This document shows, piece by piece, positions 43,801 to 55,800 of a stretch of 64,000 nt of DNA. The DNA is from Ligula intestinalis (lineage: Eukaryota > Platyhelminthes > Cestoda > Diphyllobothriidea > Diphyllobothriidae): NCBI GenBank assembly GCA_036362985.1, contig JAYGXS010000004.1, forward strand, positions 11,824,930 through 11,888,929, read 5' to 3'. The notes under the pieces were generated by a model that searched no databases, was not told where the DNA came from, and saw nothing but the letters and a program-made list of their open reading frames with translations. Each line of letters opens with the position of its first letter. Position 1 is the stretch's first letter. Made by a program: the position numbers and the translations under genes.

Positions 43801-46800
43801 TAGTGAAACTGAGAATCTCTGTGACCAGGCTCCTTTCCCTCCAGACAATCAAATCCATCGGTAGAGGGGCGCCTGTTCCTCCCAACCAGGTTATCAAATT
43901 CAATGGTATACCGATGAAGGCCAACAGGGACATTGCCAACCAATTTAATGTGCAATTCACCACGGTTGTAGTTCATAAATCATCGAAGAATTCGAGGATC
44001 GTCAAACACAGGTCGTGCAGACCTTTATTGATGCCACTCCAATTCTCAGCTCATGATACCACAACTGCGCTTAAGCGTGCTAAGAACTCTAAGGCGTTTG
44101 GACCTGACGACATTATGATGGAACACCTAGGCTCCCGAGGTGTCGAATTCTTGACCATGTCATTTAATATGTCTCTAGCCACGTGCCGTATACCAGCTAT
44201 CTGGAAAATGGTCCACATCCTCCCCAGCCAGAAAGCGGGTAGAGACTCCGCTGTCTCTGACAGATACCGCCCGATCTCGCTCCTCAGCCCGGCCGTGAAA
44301 ATACTTGAGCGTCTTATTCTCCTCTCGCTCAATAGACATGCCAACCTCAAGGAGCACCAACAGGGTTTCAGAGCTTTCTACTCTACGTCGTCAGCCCTAC
44401 AACGCGTCACGGACCGCATTGCATGTGGATTCAACAAAACGAAACCTGCGGACAGAACAGTAATGGTCGCCCTCGACCTCACTAACGTTTTTGACTCGGT
44501 TAACATTGACGCCTTGATGAAATCTCTCATGGATTCGTCTCTATCGAACGAGCTCTGCAGATGGCTGAACTGCTATCGCTGTGGCAGACAAACGCAAGTC
44601 AAGTTTTCGGGCACGCTATCCGAAGTCCGCAACTGTAGGACAGGAGTTCCTCAAGGTTCTGTCATTTCGCCATCGCTATTCAACATCTATATGGCTGACC
44701 TCCCGAATCCCCCTCCTGAAGTCGAAATAGTGTCTTACGCCGATGACATCACCCTGCTGTCCTCTCACCCGAACTTCCGCATGGCTGCCGATGCCTTCAA
44801 TGACTACATCCCTATTTTAGTCCGGCACCTAGACAATAAGCATTTGAAGCTATCCGCGCCCAAGTCCTCAGTAACTCTGTTTACTCCGGACCCCAACGAA
44901 TACGAGTCCCATCCTCCAATTAAGGTGGAGGGCATAGACATTTCTTTATGTCAGTACCCTAAACTCCTGGGCCTCACTCTCGACTCGACGCTGGCTCTAC
45001 ACCGCCATGCTGACATCCAGGCCAAGAAAGCCAAGCTCAACACCCTAAAAGCTTTGGCAGGTTCTTCTTGGGGTCAGGACACTGAGACGCTAGTCACGAC
45101 ATACCGGGCAACAGGCAAGGCAACGACTGAGCACGCATCAGCTATCTTTGCCCCACTGTTTAGCGACACCAGCTGGGCGAAGATCCAACGCGTTGAGAAC
45201 GCTACTCTCCACGTCCCCATGGGCTGTGTTAACATGACCAATGTAGATCACCTCTATCAGGAAATTCAAGTCCTGCCTCTGAAAGTTCACTCTATCATGC
45301 AGGCAAAAATCTACATTGCGCAATCCCATAACCCAGAACATCCGGGTAATCGTCTCTTAACACGCCCTCCACCTGCTAGACGCATGAAGCAATCTACCAT
45401 AGACGCGTACCGCTCACATGCTTCTGTGTACCCTACTAACCTACCGATACCGGACCTCGATAAGCGTATCCACACCGAAACTGTCGAGCAAGCCATTAGC
45501 AGCTATAATCCTAACAGAGTCCTCAACGCTCCTCCGCCGGTCTCCAACGTCATGGCCAGGGAACGTAGGGCCAACCTGTCCAGAAACGCCAGAACCAGAC
45601 TATCCCAGCTGCGTTCCGGCTTCTCCACGCTGCTGAATTCATTCAAATGCCGTCTCACCTAATGCTTCAACGTCACAGACAATTGTCCTGACTGCCTCCT
45701 GCCTTCCCACACAAAATGCCACCTCTTCGACTGCCCGGCCAACTCTACGGACCTCACGTCTAAGGACCTATGGCTTCGCCCAGACAAAGTCGCCAAATCC
45801 CTTCATCTTTCTTAAAAACGTTATACCTCGTCTTCATTTCTTCATCCCTATCCCTTCATCTTTCTTTAAAATTTTATACCATGCATTGCTGGCAAACTAG
45901 GTTAAGGGAACAAGTTAGTACAAAAACAAATCAACTCTTTGCCATACGCATCCACGAGGATAAAAAATGAATGCAAATGCAATTCAACGAAGCAGGCTGC
46001 TGTTTTATATGGCTTAATGTCATTTTGTAAGGCCACATCTCAGCCTTTGAACCCAAGAGCTTGCTTACCTCGCATCTAGCCGTCCTGAAATTCTGTCTAG
46101 CACCTCCTGAGCCGCTAGCAGCGAAGCTGACTGATAACTCGATCTGTGTGACGGCTACCCGGTGCGACCGCATTTCTATAAAAAGCGAGTCTATAGTGCT
46201 ATAAATTATCAGGTATAGGAAGGCTGCGTTAACTGCTGACTCACATTGCAGAAAGTGTTAACGTTCAATAAAGTAGACACTTTCACGTGATGGCTTTCTG
46301 TAGTGCAGTACTTTAGAAAGAGCTGTCGTCGCGGGACTTATTGGTTGACGTGTTTGCAAGATTTCGTATCCAACGTACAAGGTAGCTATCGAATCAGTCG
46401 TCCGCGTAGATGAATACCCGAAAGAGGCGAAACGTAAGACATCAACTGTCGGTTGGCCTAGTCTTATTACATGGTAGGGCGCTGGTTTGGTAGATAGTAT
46501 CTCCAGCGACTTGTCCAAGTCGAGGACGACGAGGCGAAGGGTAAGTAAGAAATGTGCAAGTGTGATATCCCCTCAGCCGTTGGTATAAACCCAAACACAA
46601 AAAATTCAAAAAAATGCTAATTTCTTAAGAAATTTGGTATTTTAAATAGGGAAATTTTGATTTTAAGAAAATTCCTGGCTAGTAGACTTTTATACCTTTG
46701 TATCCAGTTACATTCTAGTGTAAGATAATGAGAAAACCTAGATCTTTGTCAGGATAAAATGCCTACAAAGGCGGGTTGCGTTTCAAAATACTTCAGAATT

Positions 46801-49800
46801 ATCGAGGTCTTTGCAGACGCATTATGCAATATCAGGCAGAATATTTAGCAAAAGTTTAAATGGATATTTATGCAGCTTTTCTTTGTAACTTCAAGGTGTA
46901 ACTTGAGACTGCATTCTGTTACAGTCGCAAATGCAACTCCACTCAATGATTCTTTTCTACATAAGGGCCCACTTATACACCAATTATGGGCGGCTGCAGG
47001 TAGGTGCAATAGAACAGAGAACAATAAAGAAGAACACTCACGCGCCTGAACGCGACGAAGGCGTGAGGCCAGATGGGTCGTGCGGGATCGTCGCAAATGT
47101 CGCACACGCTGGTCTCCAGGAGGCAGGCTGAGCAACTGTTGATGTGACTCAGAGCGAAACGATTAATGGCCGCCCTAAGATGCTCCGCCAGCTCACCGGT
47201 CTGGACTGCAACCAGATCCTGTGCAAGAGGGGGGCAGATGAGACAGTTATTTTAGAGATGGGTTTAACAGTCAAGCTGCAGTGAAGCAGTCACAATTAAG
47301 AGAAAACAAAATGGCGAAGGATACACATCTACTTTTGAACTCCTTTCTTGAAGGAGAATTGGTGTGTCTCACCAGTCATAATTTAGGGTGGTCATTTCTA
47401 TCAACGTGAATAAAGCCATGATGAAAAAGACTTGCAGGCCATCGATCTAACTCTCGCCTTCTCCAATAATTTCCTAAACCAGTAGTCGAGTCTGACAGAA
47501 ATACCGTAAGTTGGCATGTGCATGAGTGACCTTGGGGGTTTGGAATAGAGGCGGGTCCACAACAGCCGCTCAGATCGTTTGTTCGATGTTGTTTCCTCTA
47601 GCACTTTGACTCAATAGTCTAACCACACGGTAGCGGTGGCAAGCAAGACCAATAAATGGCGGTTCACTGTCACCATGTCACAGTGCCATTATTGGGACTT
47701 GCCGAATAGTATAATGCTGTCGTGCGCCAGACCTCTGTTATCCGCGCCCTGTTAACACTGTCGCTGCTGGTTCGTGGCCGGTTATTAGCCAAACCCAGGA
47801 GTCCGCATATTTCGAAACTAACCTCCGCTGAAGGCCGTTACACCATCCGCCACCTGTGGACGCGCTAGGTAATCCGCCTTTCTGGGTAACCCACTGACAA
47901 GAGGTCTGGAAAAAGGTCTCCAGACTAAAGTAGCCATTGACCAGACCGTCTGATATTGACTTCAATTATTTAACGGGAGTTAATGACAAACTTGGAATAA
48001 GACGTGCCTGATGCAGCTATCTGTGTCTGTCAGCAAATTCCGAGGCTTATAATGAAGAGTCCAGTCGACCAATCACTCGCCTCCGCCTTCACGCATTTTT
48101 ACTACCTACCTCGTCCTAACAGCCTACAAGAGTAAATTGGGCATGCATCAAGTATCTCATCCGCCCGCTAGACGCTAGTCCATACAACGATAAACTAATA
48201 ATGATTATCATACTACTCACACTAAGTGAGTAGCAATGTATGACTACGCTTTTGGCTAAACAATAGCTGTTCGCTTTCCGCGTGCGATCATGTATTTGAC
48301 GCATATTCTGAAGTTTGTATGTATATATTTCCTAGCCGCTTTGTTATCAATAGAGAGATCAAAAACGATCGCTTATTTTTTCGTAAATAAAACTGAGCAG
48401 AAACAAGTGGTGGAGGGGGCAGACGGATAAGACCACCGCGACGAGGAACAGACATGCCCATCGATAAGGGAGAGAAGTATATATTAAATGATTAAACAAT
48501 GAGTGCTCACCGAGATGGAAAATAGATCGATGTCAGTCAAGCCAGTGAGCAAATAGGTGCGGGGGCCGAGAGAAGTGGCCAATTTTTGAGCGGCCTGGTT
48601 GGAGCATCGGGTTAATTGCGCCCACAGAAGGGCGAGTTTTCGCCGTAGGCGACGCATGCTGGCCAATTCTTCAATTGCCGCATATAGCTCCGGGTTCACG
48701 CGGGCCAGATTGATAATGGGGTAGTGGACAATTGAGTCCAGAAAGGTTTTAGTCGCAAATGAGACTAAAAAGACGACGAAAGAAGCCAGTATCGTCTGAA
48801 AAGGCGAGTCTAAGGACTTTGCACATTACTATCGTTGGCTGAAAACCCCTCTGGTTGTACTCATCAGGAATAATAAAAAGCGGGAACAGTTAGGAGAAAA
48901 AATATTCCTTAAGACTGCGTCAAAATTTGAAGATTGATCTGCTTCTTTTACTGGGTTCCGGGATCTTACATATTTACACTCGTGAAGCCTCGGTAAAGGA
49001 CCTCTTTGACTGCAGTTTTGTAGCTGCTTATTCGGTAGATGGCATGACAGCTTACACTTGTCTCTTTTGCCTGTCGACCTCTCACGCAGGCTAAAAGTAG
49101 TGTTCTCTTGGGAATGCCTGCAGTTAGCTGTTGCTTACTGAGACTGACTACTACAGATTCGGCAGGTGACCTGAACTGAGGAGAAAATATGGCTCCGGTT
49201 AGTAAAAGTGCAAGCCCTTCTTCGGCATGACCACCGCTTACGTCGGCAACAATGGGTTGACCGTAATTTGAAAGGCTAGATAGCAATGCGTTGAACTTAG
49301 TTTCGATTATTGTTTGTGGTGCCTACACGCTGAAAGGGAACGGGATTGGTTCGTCATGTGAGCGGGCCACACCCCTGAACTCCATTCTCCTTATGTTTTG
49401 TTACACGCAGAGGTTTTAGTATTACCGCTCTAACGCTGCGCGAGTTCTGGTCTATAAAAATCACAACCGTTAGTTATGCAGCCTGGCGTTCGTGAAGGTG
49501 GCCTACTCTGTGTGTAACTGCGGTCTTTTGAAACTGAGTCGCCATTTTTCTCCGCTCCCTATTCGCATGTAAATTACTTATACATACATCGTTTGGCCGA
49601 TGGCTCCAAGTAAAAACCTATTGTAAGTCTCTGCACTCGACTAACAACAACAACGCACGGTGCTAGCACCGTTTTGAAAGAAGTCCAATTTGTGTGGATA
49701 GAGAAATAGAGGGCGTTGCGATCATCGGAATCACACCTTTACGCTTCTGAGCTTTTGGGCTCTTTCTAGAGTCCATTATCAGAGATATAAGGCGTAAACT

Positions 49801-52800
49801 TACTTGATACTTGATCCGATTAGCTCCTGTTGTTGGATGAATCGGCTTCACGGATGTCACAAATAGCGGCGACCCATTGGCAGCGGTCAGAGGTGAGCTC
49901 TTCACAGATGTTAACCCATTGTTTGTTCCAATGTCGCAAGCCGTAAACGGTTACGAGGCCCATCCGTTCAACGTCCGACTTAACGGTGCTGAGCCATGTC
50001 TTCAGTTGACCGCCTTGTCGGTATCGTCAGTTTGCGCTACGAGAAGGGTTCACGACCAACCATCCGTCGATGGTTTACGCAGGACATGGCCAAACCATTG
50101 CAATCGGCGATGCTGGATGTACGATGCTAGACTTGGTAGTTTGAAACATCTGCGGTATAGCTCAATATTGGAGATTCGATCCTGCCAGAAGACTCTTAAA
50201 AGGCGTCGAAGACACCAACGGTCAAAGACTTCGAGCGATAGAATGTCTGCCTTTCTCACTGGCCATGTTTCGCAGGCATATACTAACACCGGTCTGATTG
50301 ATGCTTTGTATATCAGCAGCCTAGTACGTAAACTGATGTCTGAGCGAGACCAGAGTGGTCTGGCTAGCAGCCTAAATGCATTTCTAGCCTGCGCGATTCG
50401 GTTCTTGATTTCGTCTTTGGCCTGTCCACTGGCTAGCATATTCGAGCCTAAATAGCGGAAGCAGCTAACTTCTTCAATGGGTTTACCGCTGATAAACAGT
50501 GGTTGTGTTGCGCCCAGATACGTAGTCAGGAGCTTCGTCTTGTGCACATTGTCAGACCAACAGTTGCCGCAAAGCCAGTGATTCGGTCTAGCGTTGGCTG
50601 TAGTGATTGAGGAGTTTTACCGAGTACGACAATGTCATCGGCAAATTCCAGGTCTGGTACTCTGAATTCAGAGCTGATTTCACATCCACTGTCAGGTAGA
50701 TTTGACTGATGCATTACCCAGTCGATCAAGAAGTTGAAGAGAACTGGAGAAAGAGGGCACCCCTGTCGAACTCCACAAGTCAGAGGGAAAGAAGTTGACT
50801 CTTCACCAAGGGTTCTTACTCGGGCTGATGTTGTGCCATAGTAAGCTTTGATAAGATGGAGAAATTTTAGTGGGAGACCGTCAGCAAGCCAGACTTGCCA
50901 TAAAGCTTCTCTGTCGATAGAATCAAAGGCGGTTTTGAAGTCGATAAAACAGGCGGTAGTGATCTGTTGGTTTTGATGACTGTGCTCTAGTATGCGGCGT
51001 AGAATGAAGATCTGGTCAATACATCCTCTACCTGGACGAAATCCTTCTTGGTTAGGACGAGTACGAAGATTGCGCTCAGTCAAAAATCTACGAGGAAGGA
51101 TGGTCGCAAACACTTTGGCGGCTATATCTATGAGGCTGATGCTGCAGTAGTTTGAGTATAATGGCCTGTCACCGCGCTTCGGTATCGGTAAAATAATGGA
51201 CAGTGACCAGTCAGTCGGTATGACTTCGGTAGTCCATATAGTCGAGTACAGTCGATGTAGTGATTCCGTCAAAGCAGGGAACTTATTTTTGTGGGCTTCT
51301 GCTGGGATACCAGCTTCATCCGCTGCCTTCAGAACTTTTAATCGTTGTAATACCGATTCCACTTCAAATCTCGTAGGTGGCTCGCAGTCACTACCGTATG
51401 GAATTCCAGTTGATAGCTGTAGGTTCGCAGGTGAACGTATAGGCGGATCCAGTAGCTCGCTAAAGCGCTCTCGCCATCGATCGATTTTGCTAGCCATATC
51501 AGTAATCACTTGACCCGAGTCATCCCGAACGGTAGTGCAAGGCGGTTTATATTTGTCTGATGCTTTACGTAAAAGGTAATAGAGCTGGGGGAAGTTACCA
51601 GAGATTGAAGCTGATTCCATGGAGCCAGCTAACTCGGTCCAATGGTAAACATTTATAGGGCGCAGGGGCCAATCAACCGTTATGGAGGGGAGGGGAGAGA
51701 GGGGTGGGGGAACAGTCAACCATCAGTCCGGAGATGCCTGCGCAGCGCGATGTATGCCGGTGCCAGATCGATAAATCAATTGACTGAGTTCCCATGCAAG
51801 GCCCAGGCTTCAATAAATTCGCGGCCTGCTTTGTTGCCGGTGAGCGGGATTACCCTCGCAGCTGCGAAATCAAACTCATGACCGCTCTCGTAGGTATGAG
51901 CGGCCACTTGCAATAATGCGTCACCCGTTGTATCGCCCACTTACGTTCGTGTATGCGCGAACCAAGCATACGTCCTGTCTGCCCTGTGTAGTTTCGGGGA
52001 CAATTTAGACATGGTATGCGATACACGACGCCCGACTGCTCACTGGGATTTAAACGGCCCTTGATTCGCACGATCCAGCAGCGCATGGTAGCCTTGGGAC
52101 GGTGTGAAATTCCGACGCCTAGTCCGGTGATCGTAACGCCTTCTACTTCTCTATCCACACATCAACCTGGGATGCGAACATTTGCCTCAATTCGTAAGTC
52201 CAACTTGGTCTAGATTTTTCGACTCATTCACGGACAACAGGTCATGATGTTGGTAATTGCAGCGTTCGGTCATTATGCGTTGTTTGTGATCTCCCGGTGT
52301 TATATGGCTTGTGAGCCCAATTTTATTCACGATACACGGAGGACGTTTTCCGGAACATTTTTGAATGATATTTTCAAAATAAAACGTATCTCTTGCCATC
52401 AATTGGCTAGACCCTACAGGAATGTGACGGTTTGAATTTGCATCCGGACGCCAGCTGACTGATCTCGATTACGCCGATGATATCGCTTTACTAGGTACAA
52501 GTTTTAGTGGATCGTAGTCTATGGTCACTAAATCGGTCGGTTTATCCATTTACGCTGGGAAGACTGAAGTGTCTTCAATCTTTATTTTTGTGACCAGAAG
52601 GCACTTCTCGAGATTTATGGCTGTCAACTGAAAGAAGTAAACAGTTTTGAATACCTCAGACGAGGCTGCTGCCGAACGGATACACTAAAGACGACATTGT
52701 CTCCTGAATTGATGCTGCTCGCCGGGTTTTCTCGAGCCTCTGGAACCGACACGACATGTTCATCGCCATAAAGATTCACGTGTACCGTGCATCCGTCTGG

Positions 52801-55800
52801 TCCATGACTTTGAATGCTGGGTTTTGCGCATGGAAGAAAGGTAAAAACTGGAGGTGTTTGATTACTACTGCTTGAGGACCATCCTTTGAGAGCAGTACAC
52901 CAAGTTCGTCTCTAATGAGGCAGTCTGCACTCACTACGACTCCATCACAGGGATAGCTCTGGCAAGCCAAGAAAGAGGACCGATATGGTTTTAGTACGTC
53001 CTTCGTTGTCCACCTCACGAACTCAGTGTTGCTGTCCTTGATCCAGCACCATTACTCAATTGGGGGCGTCAAAGAAGGCGTCAATTCAAAACCTGACTTA
53101 ACGCAATTCACCAAGATATAGCCATGGTTCTTAGAACTTCGATATTTGGTCTCCGTCGCTGGCGAAGAGTGGATTAAAGGGTCTAGATATATTGTTGATG
53201 ATCATCAAGCACTGAGATTTGCAACTCAGGATATCATCGAGGTTGGATTGATCAGGTAGGATCGCAGCCGTACAAAGTACAGGAAATAAAGGAGCGTCAT
53301 AGAGACCACACTAAGAAGAAGCCATTGTAGCCTGATTCTCAGTCATGATGAGGACAACGTTATCCAGTCAGTTGGTAACATTTAAAAACCACGACCCTTA
53401 GCGCTTCGTGGTAGACTCCAACGCGTCAGATGTACTATAGTTAGGAATAAGCCAATTTAGCACAGGGAGAGATTTTTCCATGTTCACGTCTTGTTCTCTT
53501 TCGTCTTTCGCACACCAGTTAAGACGAGAGAAAGTGAACGCGGTGATAAATTTAAACAACCGTCTACGCGTACCACACACAACATGGTCATAACTGCATG
53601 CTAAACTCTCGTGAGGAGCGGCTAGCATCTCGCGTTAGAGGGGGCGCCATGAGAGCCCAACTCCCGATCTTCCAGCTAGTCATCCCACACAGTACTAGCC
53701 ACCGCAATTCAGTTATCCCGTCAGTTAGCAAGATTCCTCATCAGAACTGCTGACCCGTCCTAGTAGACCCAGGTGCCTCAGATGTGCCGCTGGGATGGAT
53801 TCCTCAGTGTCCGTTTCTCGCTCTCTTCCGCCCACCATGCACCAGTCTAAATCCATCAGTCAGATAGTGTTGAGATTTGTTACCGTGGATGATGCAACCA
53901 GAAGGCTTACGTCTAAGCGTGCCCCACATACCCTACGAAGGCATGGCCTCGTGCAGATTCTGCGCGTGTTGTGTACCAATCGGGACCCGGTGTTGGTCAA
54001 CTGCCAACCATTGTGGGGCCCAGTCCTTGGCAATAGTTACTATGACCAGGAAGACAATGCGTAGCTCAATTTAAGGCAGAAAGTTGACAAAGGGAGACCT
54101 CTGGGGTGGTGGGGGGGCGTCAGGAACGTAAGAAGCGAAGAAGAGTGCGTACCTACCCGGTTTCTTCGAAAAGTCCCAACTGTCCAGGATGCGTCTGGGG
54201 ATTATCGCCTGTTGGTTCTGATGGCAAGTAGAGCAGTAAAGACGTCCATCGTAGAAGTCCAGAGCAGCGTCGTCTAGAGAGAGAAACAAAAACACCGTAA
54301 ATTGGGTAAGTTCGCTTAATAGATTAGAATGAGATAAAGACCTTTATGGAAAATTGAAATATTCGATCATTCAGACCCCCTATCTGCGCGTGTCTCAGAC
54401 TTGTTTACGATTACCTATGACTAAGGATTCCCGACGGAATCCGAAACGTTAGGACAATAAAACTCTTGCTCCAGTGATCGCTTCTTCTTCTTCTGAGCTG
54501 CTTCCTGGAACTCGGATATTCTCCTCTATTGGCTATGTGCATTCAGTTTTGACACCTCAGATAGTCGTCGTTCATTTGAAGTATATTGCATTTCTTCGGT
54601 GCATAGCCAACGCAGCAATGAGTGAATGTGTACCCTCTATAAGTCAGGAGGTTCAGAACAATAAACAGCGATCGAATTGACGAAATTTCAGACAACCAAT
54701 CAAGTGCACATTTAAAAATTGGGTAAGTACAATATGGTTTGATACATAATCGAGGTTCGGTGCTTTTGGGGGTGGAAACTCGGTGACTACTTGAAAATGG
54801 CGTGAGTTTCTACCTCGAAATACACATTTAACAGAATACATATGCCACTGCGTGGACCATGCCTCGAAAACTAGCTACCCACATCGTTCATGCCACGAAG
54901 TTCGTTGACAGTGGCACGTCCTTGCAGCCAGCAACTAGAATCACGGTTTTCAAGCAAGCCCGGTGTACTGTTGACAAACTATCACGGACAAATATCTGAT
55001 CCAGGAAAACAGGTGAGTCTAGTCCGGACCTGCCGATAAGAGACCTGCTTGTCAGCCTACTTACGCAGCGCTTCTACAGGCGGCTTTCTATCAAGGCCTG
55101 CTGCGAAATAAGCAATTGCTTGTTATTAGCAGGAATTGGCAGATCTGAATAATTCAACTGAACCAATCACGATTGGATTCTAACCCACATCAACAGGGGG
55201 TTCGAATCCCATCGAGGTCGTGAATTTTTCTCACGATTGGTTTAATTGAAGTGCTGGTCGCACAAGTCAAGACTTGGCGTTTTAGCCCCATAGTTGGAGC
55301 AGATTTAAAGAAAACCAAACGTGTGCATATCAGGCTAAATAGGCAAGAAGCCTAAAATAGATCGGCTTTCAGATGCACGAGACCCTACTGCGCGCTTAGT
55401 AGTCCTCGAGCGCGAGTCAGCGGGAGTCATATGACCCTTCACCGCTCCACTTCAGAGTTCTGGCACTTTGTCAACCGCTAGGCGCCACACAGCTCGATGA
55501 GCTTGCCTCCAGAACTGATGCCGCTCGCTGGGTTTTCTCAATCACCCTCTGAAGGGCCCATGGATCAGATGCGACATCTTCATCACCATGCAGATCTATG
55601 TGTACCGTGCATCCGTCCGATTAGTCCTCCTCCTCTACGGTTGTGAATACCGTGCTTTGCCTGTGGAAGATGAGCGAATACTGGGGGTATTTGATGGCCG
55701 CTGCCTGAGGACCATTTCAGTTTAGTTTTATTTGAGGGGAAGATAGGCAAACGCCTTTGAGTTCCCTTTTGGTGACACCATGACCAAGAAATGCATCTGT

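Larger units (their letters stand above)
42285..45960 (+). mobile_element. Jockey/Ingi-like LINE with 2A-like start, in RH-gene intron 5
   Basis: Order: a C-run, an ORF with a 2A-like motif and PHD-like finger (42345-42770), a Pro/Ser-rich linker and endonuclease (42833-43864), an RT (43803-45662) and a C-terminal CCHC-like knuckle ending at 45815, then an AT-rich 3' part. Frame breaks: TAA at 42576, TGA at 43445, a deletion-type change near 43840, TAA at 45660. Otherwise the copy is well preserved. It lies antisense to the host gene. Confidence 0.85.

Noticed and set aside
53795..54064. Plus-strand ORF of 89 codons
   Set aside because: Overlaps decayed Gypsy-like sequence and has no domain of its own.
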